A stretch of DNA of 60,645 nt, taken from NCBI RefSeq assembly GCF_001074565.1, contig NZ_JUQX01000003.1, positions 1 through 60,645 on the forward strand. Direction: 5' to 3'. This document shows, piece by piece, positions 8,903 through 18,328 of this stretch. Position 1 is the first letter of the stretch. Every line of letters begins with the position of its first letter. The notes beneath the pieces were generated by a model. That model was not told the DNA's origin, searched no databases, and saw only the letters and a list, made by a program, of their open reading frames with translations. The DNA is from Streptococcus pseudopneumoniae (GTDB taxonomy: Bacteria > Bacillota > Bacilli > Lactobacillales > Streptococcaceae). The translations under genes were made by a program, and so were the position numbers.

Positions 8903-9964
8903 TTACTTACCTCCTTTTACTTGTTTTTTAGGTTTGACAAAGCGCTCGATTAGGTAGTGAACGCTGACAAAGAAGATAATTGATGCCGTTACGATACTAA
9001 CAAGCTCTGATGGTACTTGCGCCGCATTCATACCAGGTGCTCCAACTTGGAGAACACCAAATAGAAAGGCTGCAAATAGAATTCCAATTGGTGAATTTGA
9101 AGCTAGTAGACTAACTGCCATACCATTAAATCCGATAGCCAATGAAGATCCTTGTACATATACGTTTTGGAAAGTTCCTAGACCTTCGACTGCTCCACCT
9201 AAACCTGCCAAAGCTCCTGAGATAATCATCGAAAGAATGATTGTACGTTTTGCAGAGATACCTGCGTATTCAGAAGCATTTGGGTTAAGACCAACTGCAC
9301 GAATTTCAAAACCGAGAGTTGTTTTCTTGAGCAAGAACCAGATGACTCCCACAGCAATGATTGCAAAGAAAATCCCGATATTCATACGTGAATTTCCAGT
9401 CAACTCAGACAACCATTGCGTCTGGTAGGTTGCATTTGCACTGACACGAATCGTTGAGTCTGTACTTTGCATGATATCTTTAGGGAAGGCATGAATAAAG
9501 GCATTTCCCACATACAGTACAATGTAGTTCATCATGATGGTCACGATAACTTCTGACGTACCCAGATAGGCTCTGAGGATACCTGGAATCGCACCAACAA
9601 TTCCACCTGCAATCAAAGCGATAATTACTGTTAATGGAATCAAGATGAGACGTGGCATATCAGGATTTGACAAGGCAAACCAACCACTGAGGATCCAACC
9701 CGCAAGAGCTTGACCTGGCAAACCGACGTTAAAGAAACCTGCACGACTGGCAACAGCAAAACCAAGTCCAATCAAGACTAGAGGCCCCATGGCACGGAAA
9801 ATTTCACCAACTCCACGAAGACTACCAAAGGCTGTGTAGAATAATTCCTCATAACCCCAAATAGCATCGTAGCCGAAAATCCACATGACAATAGCTCCAA
9901 GCAGGATTCCTAAGAATACAGAAATCAAGGGAACCGAAATTTGTTGTAACTTTTTAGACATCAC
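8903..9964 (-). CDS. Nucleoside ABC transporter permease (first permease)
   Basis: This 353-residue permease of the same family (NupP/RnsD-like) has around nine hydrophobic segments and the motif SRAGFFNVGLPGQALAG, equivalent to the partner's loop. Its start overlaps the end of the ATPase gene by 11 bases. The C terminus is basic (FVKPKKQVKGGK). Expected role: the membrane channel for purine nucleosides delivered by PnrA. Confidence 0.9.
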   Translation of the reverse strand: MMSKKLQQISVPLISVFLGILLGAIVMWIFGYDAIWGYEELFYTAFGSLRGVGEIFRAMGPLVLIGLGFAVASRAGFFNVGLPGQALAGWILSGWFALSNPDMPRLILIPLTVIIALIAGGIVGAIPGILRAYLGTSEVIVTIMMNYIVLYVGNAFIHAFPKDIMQSTDSTIRVSANATYQTQWLSELTGNSRMNIGIFFAIIAVGVIWFLLKKTTLGFEIRAVGLNPNASEYAGISAKRTIILSMIISGALAGLGGAVEGLGTFQNVYVQGSSLAIGFNGMAVSLLASNSPIGILFAAFLFGVLQVGAPGMNAAQVPSELVSIVTASIIFFVSVHYLIERFVKPKKQVKGGK

Positions 9965-11489
9965 TCTTCTCCTTTCCCAAGCTTCCGCCAGCCATCAAGA
10001 CACCAAGTTCTTGTTTATTGGTTGTTTCTGGTGTCACAACACCTTGAATCTTCCCATCGTGGATAACAGCGATGCGGTCAGAGACATTCAAAATCTCATC
10101 CAATTCAAAGCTGACAACAAGGACAGCCTTGCCATTATCACGGGCTTCAATCAAGCGTTTGTGAATGTACTCAATGGCACCAACGTCCAAACCACGTGTT
10201 GGTTGGCTAACAATGAGGAGATCTGGGTCACGGGTAATCTCACGGGCGATAATCGCCTTTTGTTGATTTCCCCCTGAAAGAGCTGCTGCTGGTACAAACT
10301 CACTAGCAGCACGAACGTCAAATTCTTCCATCAATTTCTTAGCATGCGAAGTAATATTGGCATAGTTCAAGATACCATTTTTACTGAGCGGTTCTTTGTA
10401 ATAGGTTTGAAGAGCAATGTTTTCCGCAATCATCATATCCAAAATCAAACCATCACGATGGCGGTCTTCTGGAACGTGGCCGACACTCATCTCAGTAATT
10501 TGTCTAGGATGCATACCGACAACTGACTTTCCTTTCAAATCAATGCTACCAGACTCTACTTTACGAAGACCTGTGATAGCTTGAATCAGTTCTGACTGGC
10601 CATTTCCGTCAATACCTGCAATACCAACAATTTCACCAGCACGAACGTCCAAAGAAAGGTTCTTCACAGCTGGTACGCCACGGTTTTCATTGACAACTAG
10701 GTCTTTGATAGACAAGACCACATCTTTCGGCTGGGCTTCTTGTTTGGCTGTCTTAAAGGATACGGAACGTCCAACCATCATTTCAGCCAAATCTGCATTG
10801 GTTGCTCCTGCAATCTCAACAGTCTCAATAGATTTTCCTCGACGGATAACCGTAACACGATCAGAGACTGCACGGATTTCATCCAACTTGTGGGTAATCA
10901 AGATGATGGATTTACCTTCTTTAACAAGGTTTTTCATTATGGCCATCAACTCATCAATCTCCGAAGGAGTTAATACCGCTGTTGGCTCGTCAAAGATAAG
11001 GATATCAGCACCACGATAGAGTGTTTTCAAGATTTCTACACGTTGTTGGGCACCAACGGAAATATCCGCCACCTTAGCAGCAGGATCCACTGCCAAACCA
11101 TAACGTTCAGAAAGAGCCTTGATTTCTTTAGTAGCACCAGCTATATCTAGAACACCATTTTTAGTGATTTCACTCCCTAAAATGATATTTTCAGCTACTG
11201 TAAAAGCTTCAACCAACATAAAGTGTTGGTGAACCATTCCGATTCCCAAACTAGCAGCTTTAGATGGTGAGTCTAGTTTTACAACCTGACCATTCACCAC
11301 AATTTCACCGCTCGTTGGTTCAAGAAGTCCCGCTAGCATGTTCATCAGAGTGGATTTCCCAGCTCCGTTTTCTCCTAAAAGTGCATGGATTTCACCTTTT
11401 CGCAGTTGCAAGTTGATTTTGTCGTTTGCTACAAATTCACCAAACACCTTGGTAATATCCCGCATCTCAATGACATTTTCGTGTGCCAT
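9954..11489 (-). CDS. Nucleoside ABC transporter ATP-binding protein (two ATPase domains)
   Basis: The 511-residue cytoplasmic ATPase carries two nucleotide-binding domains, as in NupO/RbsA-type proteins. The first has Walker A GENGAGKST, signature ISVGAQQ and Walker B LIFDEPT. The second has GIDGNGQSE, which lacks the Walker A lysine, signature LSGGNQQ and the altered Walker B LIVSQPT. A degenerate second site is normal for this family. The start follows a GGAAG site. A hairpin at 11584-11604 separates it from pnrA and may lower its expression relative to the lipoprotein. Confidence 0.93.
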   Translation of the reverse strand: MAHENVIEMRDITKVFGEFVANDKINLQLRKGEIHALLGENGAGKSTLMNMLAGLLEPTSGEIVVNGQVVKLDSPSKAASLGIGMVHQHFMLVEAFTVAENIILGSEITKNGVLDIAGATKEIKALSERYGLAVDPAAKVADISVGAQQRVEILKTLYRGADILIFDEPTAVLTPSEIDELMAIMKNLVKEGKSIILITHKLDEIRAVSDRVTVIRRGKSIETVEIAGATNADLAEMMVGRSVSFKTAKQEAQPKDVVLSIKDLVVNENRGVPAVKNLSLDVRAGEIVGIAGIDGNGQSELIQAITGLRKVESGSIDLKGKSVVGMHPRQITEMSVGHVPEDRHRDGLILDMMIAENIALQTYYKEPLSKNGILNYANITSHAKKLMEEFDVRAASEFVPAAALSGGNQQKAIIAREITRDPDLLIVSQPTRGLDVGAIEYIHKRLIEARDNGKAVLVVSFELDEILNVSDRIAVIHDGKIQGVVTPETTNKQELGVLMAGGSLGKEKSDV

Positions 11490-11583
11490 ATGCTCTTCCT
11501 TTCAGAGGTTTATTTTATTTCAATAAAACCTGCTAATCACATTAACAAGCTCTATTGAGACAAAAATTGCCTAAATTCTTAAA

Positions 11584-11604
11584 GAAGCGACCGACGGCCG
11601 CTTC
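11584..11604 (-). promoter_or_regulatory. Intercistronic hairpin between pnrA and its ATPase
   Basis: GAAGCGACC and GGCCGCTTC pair with one mismatch around a GAC loop. The minus strand then reads TTTAAG, a weak T-run. This suggests a leaky terminator or a 3' stabilising stem that raises the binding lipoprotein over the transporter. Confidence 0.55.
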
Positions 11605-11625
11605 CTAAGAAATGACTTTTATCCA

Positions 11626-12681
11626 TTATTTTTCAGGAACTTTGATGCTACCATCAAGAATTTTAGCTTTTGCATCTTCAACAGCTTTTTTACCTTCTTC
11701 AGAAAGGTTTGTTACTGCCAAGTCAACCCCTTTATCTTTCAATGAGTAGACAATAACTTGTCCACCAGGGAATTCACCTTTTTCTGCTTTGTTAGCAAGG
11801 TCTTTTACAGCTGTTCCAACTTGTTTTAATGTAGAAGCAAGAACAAAGTTTGATTCCTTACCATCTTTAGAAGTGTATTTACCTTCTTCTGCTTGGTCAC
11901 GGTCTACACCGATAACCCAAACTTTTTCATTTTCTGGACGGCTTTCGTTAAGTGATTTCGCTTCAGAGAAGACACCAGCTCCTGTACCACCTGCTACTTG
12001 GTAAACGACGTCAGCACCAGCAGCGTATTGAGCAGCAGCGATTGTTTTACCTTTAGCTGCATCACCAAATGAACCAGCGTAGTCTACTTGTACTTTGATT
12101 GATGAGTCTACTGAAGCAACACCTGCTTTGAAACCAGCTTCAAAACGTGAGATAACTTCAGATTCCATACCACCTACAAAACCAATTTGTTTTGTTTTAG
12201 TAGTTTTAGCTGCAGCCACACCTGCAAGGTATGCTGCTTCGTTATCAGCAAAAGTAGCACTTACAACATTTTTTTGGTCTTTAATCACATCGTCAATCAG
12301 AACATAGTTTAAATCTGTATGTTCTTTGGCAGCATCAGCAACTGCATTTTTAAGTGCAAAACCAATTCCATAGATCAAGTTGTAGTTTCCAGCTGCTTGT
12401 TGCAAGTTGTTTGCATAGTCAGCTTCACTTGTTGATTGGAAGTAAGTGTAACCATTGTCTTTTGAAAGGTTGTGTTCTTTACCCCAAGCTTGAAGACCTT
12501 CCCAAGCTGATTGGTTGAATGATTTATCATCAACACCACCAGTATCTGTAACGATAGTTGCTTTAGTCTTCACATCAGAAGAAGATGAAGCTGCGTTACG
12601 AGAAGAGCGGTTACCACATGCAGCAAGTCCAATTGCTGCTACTGCAACTAGACCAAGGCCTAGCCATTGTTTCTTGTTCAT
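11626..12681 (-). CDS. pnrA: BMP-family purine nucleoside-binding lipoprotein
   Basis: This is the extracellular receptor of the nucleoside ABC transporter, equivalent to pneumococcal PnrA. The 351-residue precursor has a signal peptide ending in lipobox LAAC, with C22 as the lipidated residue, a serine-rich linker, then the BMP (Med/TmpC) fold starting VTDTGGVDDKSFNQSAW. An in-frame start at 12720 would add 13 residues ahead of the signal peptide. The ATG at 12681 is chosen because AGGAGG lies just before it. It lies in the deo operon, linking nucleoside uptake to breakdown. Confidence 0.95.
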   Translation of the reverse strand: MNKKQWLGLGLVAVAAIGLAACGNRSSRNAASSSSDVKTKATIVTDTGGVDDKSFNQSAWEGLQAWGKEHNLSKDNGYTYFQSTSEADYANNLQQAAGNYNLIYGIGFALKNAVADAAKEHTDLNYVLIDDVIKDQKNVVSATFADNEAAYLAGVAAAKTTKTKQIGFVGGMESEVISRFEAGFKAGVASVDSSIKVQVDYAGSFGDAAKGKTIAAAQYAAGADVVYQVAGGTGAGVFSEAKSLNESRPENEKVWVIGVDRDQAEEGKYTSKDGKESNFVLASTLKQVGTAVKDLANKAEKGEFPGGQVIVYSLKDKGVDLAVTNLSEEGKKAVEDAKAKILDGSIKVPEK

Positions 12682-12749
12682 TACTGAACCTCCTAAATAA
12701 GATACGCAACGATGTTGCAAGTATGGATTGTTTGGTCACAAGGACCGCA

Positions 12750-12764
12750 TCACTCAGAGAGTGA
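12750..12764. repeat. Small hairpin between cdd and pnrA
   Basis: TCACTC-AGA-GAGTGA forms a perfect 6-bp stem in the 89-base gap between cdd and pnrA. It is a plausible mRNA-processing or stabilising structure. It has no T-run. Confidence 0.4.
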
Positions 12765-12770
12765 CTCAGA

Positions 12771-13160
12771 CTAGTTTAAGTCTGTAAATGAGTATGGAAG
12801 TAACTCCCCGACCGTCATCTCGACCGTCGTTTTATCTTTGGCGACAAGCGTCACCTTTAGATCTTGTTCAAAAAACTCAACCATGACTTGGCGACAAGCT
12901 CCACATGGTGAGATGGGTTTTTCAGTCTGACCGTAGACAATCAATTCTGAAAACTCCCGTTGCCCCTCAGAGACTGCTTTAAAGATAGCTGTACGCTCCC
13001 CACAGTTAGTCAAGGGGTAACTAGCATTCTCGATATTGACACCCGTATAAATGCTACCGTCCTTGGCAACTAAGACAGCTCCGATAGGAAAGTGAGAATA
13101 GGGAACGTAGGCATTCTTGCTGGTTTCAATTGCTAGTTCAATTAACTCAGTAGTCGCCAT
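12771..13160 (-). CDS. cdd: Cytidine deaminase
   Basis: Cdd deaminates cytidine and deoxycytidine to uridine and deoxyuridine. The 129-residue length fits the homotetrameric type. Zinc ligands are seen in NCGERTA (Cys, with the proton-shuttling Glu) and PCGACRQ (two Cys). The gene overlaps deoC by 14 bases, so translation is coupled. Its products feed the pyrimidine phosphorylase encoded upstream in the operon. Confidence 0.95.
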   Translation of the reverse strand: MATTELIELAIETSKNAYVPYSHFPIGAVLVAKDGSIYTGVNIENASYPLTNCGERTAIFKAVSEGQREFSELIVYGQTEKPISPCGACRQVMVEFFEQDLKVTLVAKDKTTVEMTVGELLPYSFTDLN

Positions 13161-13809
13161 CAGCCAATTCTCCTTTTAAGATTGCTACACCAGCGGATGT
13201 TCCAATACGAGTAGCACCTGCCTCCACAAAGGCAAGAGCGTCAGCGTAAGAACGCGCTCCACCAGCAGCTTTAACACCCATATCAGGTCCCACTGTTTGA
13301 CGCATTAATTTGACATCTGGCAGAGTTGCTCCACCAGTTGAGAAGCCAGTAGATGTTTTAACAAAGTCAGCGCCTGCTTTCTGGGATAATTGGCAGGCCA
13401 CAACCTTTTCTTCGTCAGTCAATAAGCAAGCTTCAATAATAACCTTCACTAGCTTATCGCCACTTGCTTCTACGACAGCGCGGATGTCCGATTCAACTAA
13501 ATCCAGATTGCCTGATTTGAGGGCACCGACATTGATAACCATATCAATCTCATCTGCACCGTTTTGGACAGCTTCTTTTGTTTCAAAAGCTTTCACAGCA
13601 GAAGTTGTTGCTCCCAAAGGAAAACCAACTACTGAACAAACCTTTACATCTGAGCCTTCAAGTCCCGCCTTTGAATAAGCAACCCAAGTCGGGTTAACAC
13701 AGACACTGGCGAAATCATACTCACGCGCTTCAGATAGCAAACGATTAATTTGTTCTTGACTTGCATCTTGCTTTAAAAGCGTATGATCGATATACTTATT
13801 TAACTTCAT
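13147..13809 (-). CDS. deoC: Deoxyribose-phosphate aldolase
   Basis: DeoC cleaves 2-deoxyribose-5-phosphate to glyceraldehyde-3-phosphate and acetaldehyde. The 220-residue class I aldolase has the Schiff-base lysine in VKTSTGF and the second active-site lysine in [14 protein letters not shown] at the N terminus is the family's opening motif. It sits between deoA and cdd on one transcript. Confidence 0.96.
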   Translation of the reverse strand: MKLNKYIDHTLLKQDASQEQINRLLSEAREYDFASVCVNPTWVAYSKAGLEGSDVKVCSVVGFPLGATTSAVKAFETKEAVQNGADEIDMVINVGALKSGNLDLVESDIRAVVEASGDKLVKVIIEACLLTDEEKVVACQLSQKAGADFVKTSTGFSTGGATLPDVKLMRQTVGPDMGVKAAGGARSYADALAFVEAGATRIGTSAGVAILKGELADGDY

Positions 13810-13828
13810 ATTCGGATTCTCCCTGATT

Positions 13829-15106
13829 TTATGAGATAATTTCTATAATTTCTCGTAAACTTTGCACTCCATCATTTATTTTAACATATTTTTGAAATTC
13901 TGTAACTAGTTCAGAAGAAATTTTTCCATTTGTATATACTTTTGCGACAATTTCACCCTTCTGAACAGGATCTCCAACTTTCTTTTCAAAAACAATCCCT
14001 GTTTCATAGTCCAAGTCATCAGACTTGACTGCACGGCCAGCTCCTAATCTCATGGCATATAGGCCAAAATCCATAGCTGGAAGGGCTGAAATGACACCTG
14101 TCTCTTGAGCCGGGATATCCACTACATGTGTAACATTTACTGGTCGGTAGAGATCTTCTAGATCACCGCCTTGAGCCGCCACCATTTCTTCAAATTTGGC
14201 AAGGGCTTGCCCATTTTCAAGGTGTTGACGTACTTCTTCTACCGTCTTCTCAACATCTGCTAAACTAAGCATAATCTGAGCTAGTTCACAGATAAAGTGA
14301 CTGATATCTTCTCGACCTTTTCCTTGAAGAATTTCGATTGCTTCTAGAATTTCGAGACGATTGCCAATAGCTCTACCCAAGGGTTGACTCATATCGGTAA
14401 TAACTGCTACTGTCTTTCTTCCAACAGCCTTTCCAAGATCAACCATGGTTTGAGCCAATTCGCGCGCCTCCTCAACAGTCTTCATAAAGGCACCCTCACC
14501 GACAGTCACATCTAGCAAAATGGCATCTGCCCCAGCAGCTATTTTCTTACTCATGACAGAACTAGCAATCAAAGGAATCGTATCGACAGTTGCTGTCACA
14601 TCACGAAGAGCATAGAGAAGTTTGTCTGCTTTAACCAGCTGGTCAGACTGACCAATGACAGATACACCAATATCTTGAACCTGTTTGATGAAATCCTCTT
14701 GACTACGTTCCACTTGGTAGCCCTTGATTGCTTCTAACTTATCTAAGGTTCCACCAGTGTGTCCTAGTCCACGACCACTCATCTTGGCTACTGGAACACC
14801 AAAACTGGCTACTAAAGGAGCTAAAATCAAGGTCACCTTATCACCAACACCACCTGTTGAGTGCTTATCTACTTTGATGCCCTCTATGGCTGACAAATCA
14901 AACTCTTGCCCCGTCTTAACCATGTTCATCGTCAGGTCAGAAATCTCACGTGTGGTCATCCCTTTGAAATAAACCGCCATAGCAAAGGCAGACATTTGAT
15001 AGTCTGGGACTGTTCCAGCCACATAGCCCTCTACCAACCACTTGATTTCACTTGAAGACAATTCTTGACCATCTCGTTTCTTTTGGATTAAATCAACTGC
15101 TCTCAT
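13829..15106 (-). CDS. deoA: Pyrimidine-nucleoside / thymidine phosphorylase
   Basis: The enzyme splits thymidine, deoxyuridine or uridine with phosphate, releasing the base and (deoxy)ribose-1-phosphate. The 425-residue protein has the family signature [16 protein letters not shown], the phosphate-binding [10 protein letters not shown], and the C-terminal alpha/beta lobe. Firmicute enzymes of this type often accept both uridine and thymidine, so pdp is an equally valid name. The start overlaps the upstream methyltransferase stop by 4 bases. Confidence 0.94.
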   Translation of the reverse strand: MRAVDLIQKKRDGQELSSSEIKWLVEGYVAGTVPDYQMSAFAMAVYFKGMTTREISDLTMNMVKTGQEFDLSAIEGIKVDKHSTGGVGDKVTLILAPLVASFGVPVAKMSGRGLGHTGGTLDKLEAIKGYQVERSQEDFIKQVQDIGVSVIGQSDQLVKADKLLYALRDVTATVDTIPLIASSVMSKKIAAGADAILLDVTVGEGAFMKTVEEARELAQTMVDLGKAVGRKTVAVITDMSQPLGRAIGNRLEILEAIEILQGKGREDISHFICELAQIMLSLADVEKTVEEVRQHLENGQALAKFEEMVAAQGGDLEDLYRPVNVTHVVDIPAQETGVISALPAMDFGLYAMRLGAGRAVKSDDLDYETGIVFEKKVGDPVQKGEIVAKVYTNGKISSELVTEFQKYVKINDGVQSLREIIEIIS

Positions 15107-15693
15107 GATTTCACACTCTTAAGGATATAATAACCCTTGTCCTTCTTTATGATTTCACAATTTCCAAAAACGTCTTCCATCTTGCTTTTGGCACTAGGGG
15201 CACCCTGTTTTTTCTGAATGACGATTGTTAAGTCGCCATTGTCTTCCAAAAAATCCTTACTCTTTTCGATAATCTCATGAACAACTTGCTTGCCCGCACG
15301 AATCGGAGGATTGGAGATGACATGGTCAAATTTCCCTTCAACTTGCTCATAGATGTTGGATTGGAAAATAGTTGCTGAAACTTGATTTCTCTCAGCATTT
15401 TGTCGCGCCAAGTCCAAAGCACGATTATTGATATCGACCATGGTTGCTTGGACTCCGTAAGCCTTGACCAAAGTAATACCAAGGGGACCGTACCCACAGC
15501 CGACATCTAGCACTCGCTCGCCTTTTTCAACCTCTAGACTCTTTAGTAAAAGCTGACTACCAAAGTCAATCATCTTTTTACTAAAGACACCTGCGTCCGT
15601 TAAAAAGGTCAATTTATGTCCCAGCAACTCTACTCTCAAGTCATGAATATCGTGAGCTGCATCAGGATTTTCTGCATAATACATTTTACTCAT
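15103..15693 (-). CDS. Class I SAM-dependent methyltransferase, RsmC-like
   Basis: The 196-residue protein has SAM-binding motif I VLDVGCGYGPLG and the NPPIRAGK motif typical of N2-guanine rRNA methyltransferases (RsmC/YbxB type). The rRNA target is inferred from the family. It is the first gene of the nucleoside operon and overlaps deoA by 4 bases. The ATG lies 6 bases after an extended -10 and has no ribosome site, so the message is probably leaderless. Confidence 0.88.
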   Translation of the reverse strand: MSKMYYAENPDAAHDIHDLRVELLGHKLTFLTDAGVFSKKMIDFGSQLLLKSLEVEKGERVLDVGCGYGPLGITLVKAYGVQATMVDINNRALDLARQNAERNQVSATIFQSNIYEQVEGKFDHVISNPPIRAGKQVVHEIIEKSKDFLEDNGDLTIVIQKKQGAPSAKSKMEDVFGNCEIIKKDKGYYILKSVKS

Positions 15694-15699
15694 AAAACT

Positions 15700-15739
15700 A
15701 TTTTACCATAATTTGACTTAAATTGTACATCGTTTACAA
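15700..15739 (-). promoter_or_regulatory. Promoter and possible operator of the nucleoside operon
   Basis: On the minus strand, the extended -10 TGGTAAAAT ends at 15700, 6 bases before the first ATG. The inverted repeat TTGTA-N7-TACAA (15739-15723) covers the -35 position. Its centre, AAACGAT, resembles the middle of a CcpA cre site but does not match the consensus fully. Confidence 0.55.
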
Positions 15740-15753
15740 ATTGATAATAAAAC

Positions 15754-15800
15754 GAAAAAGACTGAAGAAAGCTAGTAAGTACAACCGTTTCTTCAATCTC
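15754..15800 (-). terminator. Terminator after the 135-residue membrane protein gene
   Basis: On the minus strand, GATTGAAGAAA pairs with TTTCTTCAGTC (one G-U) and is followed by TTTTTCG. It lies about 95 bases past the stop at 15894. Confidence 0.65.
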
Positions 15801-15893
15801 TTTCAATTATTAGGAAATGAATGACAAGTCATTGGGAGCTATAAGGTATCATAGTCAGGAAAAACAGATCATCTGTAATCAGGCGCATTTTTA

Positions 15894-16301
15894 TTACCAT
15901 TTTTTAACCTTAAAATACTTTATTATCAACAGGATTCCCAACAAAATGTTTAGATAAAAGCCCAACTGATATGTTTGAGTCAGGATTTCCAAACTTGTCC
16001 AAAGTCGTATCAAATCTTCTAGCGACATACGGAAGAAATAACCCTCTGTAGCAATCCACAAAATCAAAAATAGATAACTACCAGCAGCAAGCCATTTCGT
16101 CCACCGTTTTTTTAGGAAGAAAGCAATCAAGAGCGAACTGATAAAGACAACTGTTACAATAGCATGTTCCATCAAAAAAGTAAAACCATAATAGGTTTCC
16201 ACAAAACGTCTACCATTGTCAGCATTCGCTCCTTTTATAAAAGGTAGTGCAAAACTTAAAATAAAACAGAGTTCCAATATGTAACGTTTCAAGATTTTCA
16301 T
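15894..16301 (-). CDS. Small four-helix membrane protein, function unknown
   Basis: The 135-residue protein has four likely membrane segments: about residues 8-24, 39-62, 68-86 and 108-127. Short basic stretches (KKRWTKW, KYFKVKKW) lie on one side. No catalytic motif is visible and I do not recognise the family. The ATG at 16301 has a perfect AGGAGG upstream. It is divergent from coaA and monocistronic. Confidence 0.75.
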   Translation of the reverse strand: MKILKRYILELCFILSFALPFIKGANADNGRRFVETYYGFTFLMEHAIVTVVFISSLLIAFFLKKRWTKWLAAGSYLFLILWIATEGYFFRMSLEDLIRLWTSLEILTQTYQLGFYLNILLGILLIIKYFKVKKW

Positions 16302-16467
16302 AGTACACCTCCTATAAGTTGTGAACTAAAAATTCTCCTTTATTAGCTTATAAATCAGCAGAAAAAATCTCCTACTTCATCATTAAATTGTTCGGACTCT
16401 ATCTACCTATATTATACGATATTAGCTTACTATCATCAAGAAACCGCTTTATTTTTTTAGCTTTTTA

Positions 16468-16476
16468 TGGTATGAT
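16468..16476 (+). promoter_or_regulatory. coaA extended -10 promoter
   Basis: TGGTATGAT is an extended -10 that would start the transcript near 16483. AGGGGA then lies before the coaA ATG. Confidence 0.5.
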
Positions 16477-16501
16477 AGACAAAATATCTAGGGGAAAAAA
16501 T

Positions 16502-17422
16502 ATGACCAACGAATTTTTACATTTTGAAAAAATCAGCCGTGAAACCTGGCAGTCCTTGCACCGCAAGTCAACTCCTCCCTTGACGGAAGAAGAACTAGAC
16601 TCAATCAAGAGTTTTAACGACCAAATTAGCCTACAAGATGTGACAGATATTTATTTACCATTGGCTCATCTCATCCAAATTTACAAACGCACCAAAGAGG
16701 ATTTAGCCTTCTCTAAGGGAATTTTTCTCCAAAGAGAGAGTAAATCTCAGCCCTTCATCATCGGAGTTTCGGGAAGTGTTGCCGTTGGCAAATCAACAAC
16801 TAGCCGACTTCTGCAAATCCTTCTGTCTCGTACAGTTACTGACGCCACTGTGGAGTTAGTGACAACTGATGGTTTTCTCTATCCCAATCAAACGTTAATT
16901 GACCAAGGTATCTTAAACCGCAAAGGTTTTCCAGAGAGTTATGACATGGAGGCCTTACTGAATTTCCTTGACCGCCTAAAAAATGGCCAAGACGTTGATA
17001 TTCCTGTCTATTCTCATGAGGTTTATGATATTGTTCCTGGTGAGAAACAATGTGTTAAGGCTGCAGATTTTGTAATTGTTGAAGGAATCAATGTCTTTCA
17101 GAATCCTCAAAATGAGCGTCTTTACATCACCGACTTCTTTGATTTTTCCATCTACGTAGACGCCGCTGTCGAAGACATTGAAAGCTGGTATTTAGACCGC
17201 TTTTTGAAACTTCTCAGCTTTGCCCAAAACGATCCAGACAGCTACTACCACCACTTTACGCAAATGCCAATAGGGGAAGTAGAGTCTTTTGCCCACCAAG
17301 TATGGAGTGATATCAACCTTACAAATCTACAAAACTATATTGAACCAACAAGGAATCGGGCCGAGGTTATTCTCCACAAGGCTAAAAACCATGAAATCGA
17401 TGAAATTTACCTAAAAAAATAA
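16502..17422 (+). CDS. coaA: Pantothenate kinase type I
   Basis: CoaA phosphorylates pantothenate with ATP, the first committed step of coenzyme A synthesis. The 306-residue protein has the P-loop [12 protein letters not shown] near residue 95, as in E. coli CoaA, followed by TTDGF and the substrate-region residues of the PRK/CoaA family. The frame stays open to 16388. The start at 16502 is chosen because AGGGGA lies before it, the promoter is between the two starts, and [11 protein letters not shown] is the family's N terminus. Confidence 0.95.
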   Translation: MTNEFLHFEKISRETWQSLHRKSTPPLTEEELDSIKSFNDQISLQDVTDIYLPLAHLIQIYKRTKEDLAFSKGIFLQRESKSQPFIIGVSGSVAVGKSTTSRLLQILLSRTVTDATVELVTTDGFLYPNQTLIDQGILNRKGFPESYDMEALLNFLDRLKNGQDVDIPVYSHEVYDIVPGEKQCVKAADFVIVEGINVFQNPQNERLYITDFFDFSIYVDAAVEDIESWYLDRFLKLLSFAQNDPDSYYHHFTQMPIGEVESFAHQVWSDINLTNLQNYIEPTRNRAEVILHKAKNHEIDEIYLKK

Positions 17423-17429
17423 TTTCCCC

Positions 17430-17458
17430 TTGTCAAAACATAAGTTTTCAGATATAAT
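17430..17458 (+). promoter_or_regulatory. rpsT promoter
   Basis: TTGTCA (17430-17435) and TATAAT (17453-17458) have the ideal 17-base spacing. The leader is about 25 bases. Confidence 0.85.
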
Positions 17459-17489
17459 AGTATAGTTAGTAAATATGGAGGTAAGAACA

Positions 17490-17726
17490 TTGGCAAACAT
17501 TAAATCAGCTATCAAACGCGCTGAATTGAACGTTAAACAAAACGAAAAAAACTCAGCTCAAAAATCAGCTATGCGTACTGCTATCAAAGCTTTCGAAGCA
17601 AACCCTTCTGAAGAACTTTTCCGTGCTGCTAGCTCAGCTATCGACAAAGCAGAAACTAAAGGTTTGATTCATAAAAACAAAGCAAGCCGCGATAAAGCTC
17701 GTCTTTCAGCTAAACTTGCTAAATAA
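17490..17726 (+). CDS. rpsT: 30S ribosomal protein S20
   Basis: S20 binds 16S rRNA early in small-subunit assembly. The 78-residue, lysine-rich helical protein begins ANIKSAIKR after the initiator. The true start is TTG at 17490: GGAGGT sits 7 bases before it. The earlier ATG at 17475 overlaps that ribosome site and would add five non-conserved residues. A rare start codon is a known feature of S20 genes and may relate to autogenous control. Confidence 0.96.
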
Positions 17727-17727
17727 G

Positions 17728-17753
17728 AAACAGTCCACAGAGGCTGTTTTTTT
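17728..17753 (+). terminator. rpsT terminator
   Basis: ACAG(T)CC-ACAGA-GGCTGT forms a stem with one bulged T, followed by seven T. Confidence 0.8.
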
Positions 17754-17778
17754 GTCCTCCATTACAAAAAGGTAGAAA

Positions 17779-18312
17779 ATGAAAATCGCAATTATCGGCT
17801 ATTCTGGTGCTGGTAAGTCAACTCTAGCAGAAAAGTTGTCAAACTACTACTCTATCCCAAAACTGCATATGGACACCCTCCAATTTCAACCAGGTTGGCA
17901 AGATAGTGACCGTGATTGGATGAAAGCCGAGATGAAAAACTTCCTCACCAATCACTCAGACTGGGTCATCGATGGCAATTATTCTTGGTGCTATTACGAG
18001 GAAAGAATGCAGGAAGCCGATCAAATTATCTTCCTTAATTTTTCACCTTGGACTTGCTTACTGAGGGCCTTTAAGCGTTATCTCAAATACAGAGGTCAAG
18101 TTCGAGAAAGCATGGCGGCTGGCTGTCCTGAACGCTTTGACTGGGAGTTTATCAGATGGATTCTCTGGGATGGGCGGAAAAAGAATGCTAAAGAACGCTA
18201 CAAGGGGATTCAAGAAACCTATCCAGAGAAAGGAATTGTCCTCCGGTCACAAAAGGTGATAGACCACTTCTTAGAAAATAACCCACATAACAGGAAAAAC
18301 CAACGTACCTAA
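17779..18312 (+). CDS. P-loop kinase-like protein, FlaR / DNA topology modulation family
   Basis: The 177-residue protein has Walker A GYSGAGKST at residues 7-15 and the stretch WVIDGNY used by this adenylate-kinase-like family. It is often annotated as a DNA topology modulation protein, a name with little biochemical support. No other domain is seen. The last codons (NQRT) are part of the transcription terminator stem, so the coding end and terminator have co-evolved. Confidence 0.8.
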   Translation: MKIAIIGYSGAGKSTLAEKLSNYYSIPKLHMDTLQFQPGWQDSDRDWMKAEMKNFLTNHSDWVIDGNYSWCYYEERMQEADQIIFLNFSPWTCLLRAFKRYLKYRGQVRESMAAGCPERFDWEFIRWILWDGRKKNAKERYKGIQETYPEKGIVLRSQKVIDHFLENNPHNRKNQRT

Positions 18313-18328
18313 CGTTGGTTTTTTACTT
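18295..18328. terminator. Bidirectional terminator between the FlaR-like gene and metG
   Basis: AACCAACG-TACCTAA-CGTTGGTT has an 8-bp perfect stem with T-runs on both strands. The 5' stem lies inside the FlaR-like coding sequence, whose stop codon is in the loop. Confidence 0.9.

Noticed and set aside
15723..15739. A true CcpA cre site at the nucleoside operon
   Set aside because: Central bases fit, but the right arm departs from the consensus at two positions; kept only as an inverted repeat.
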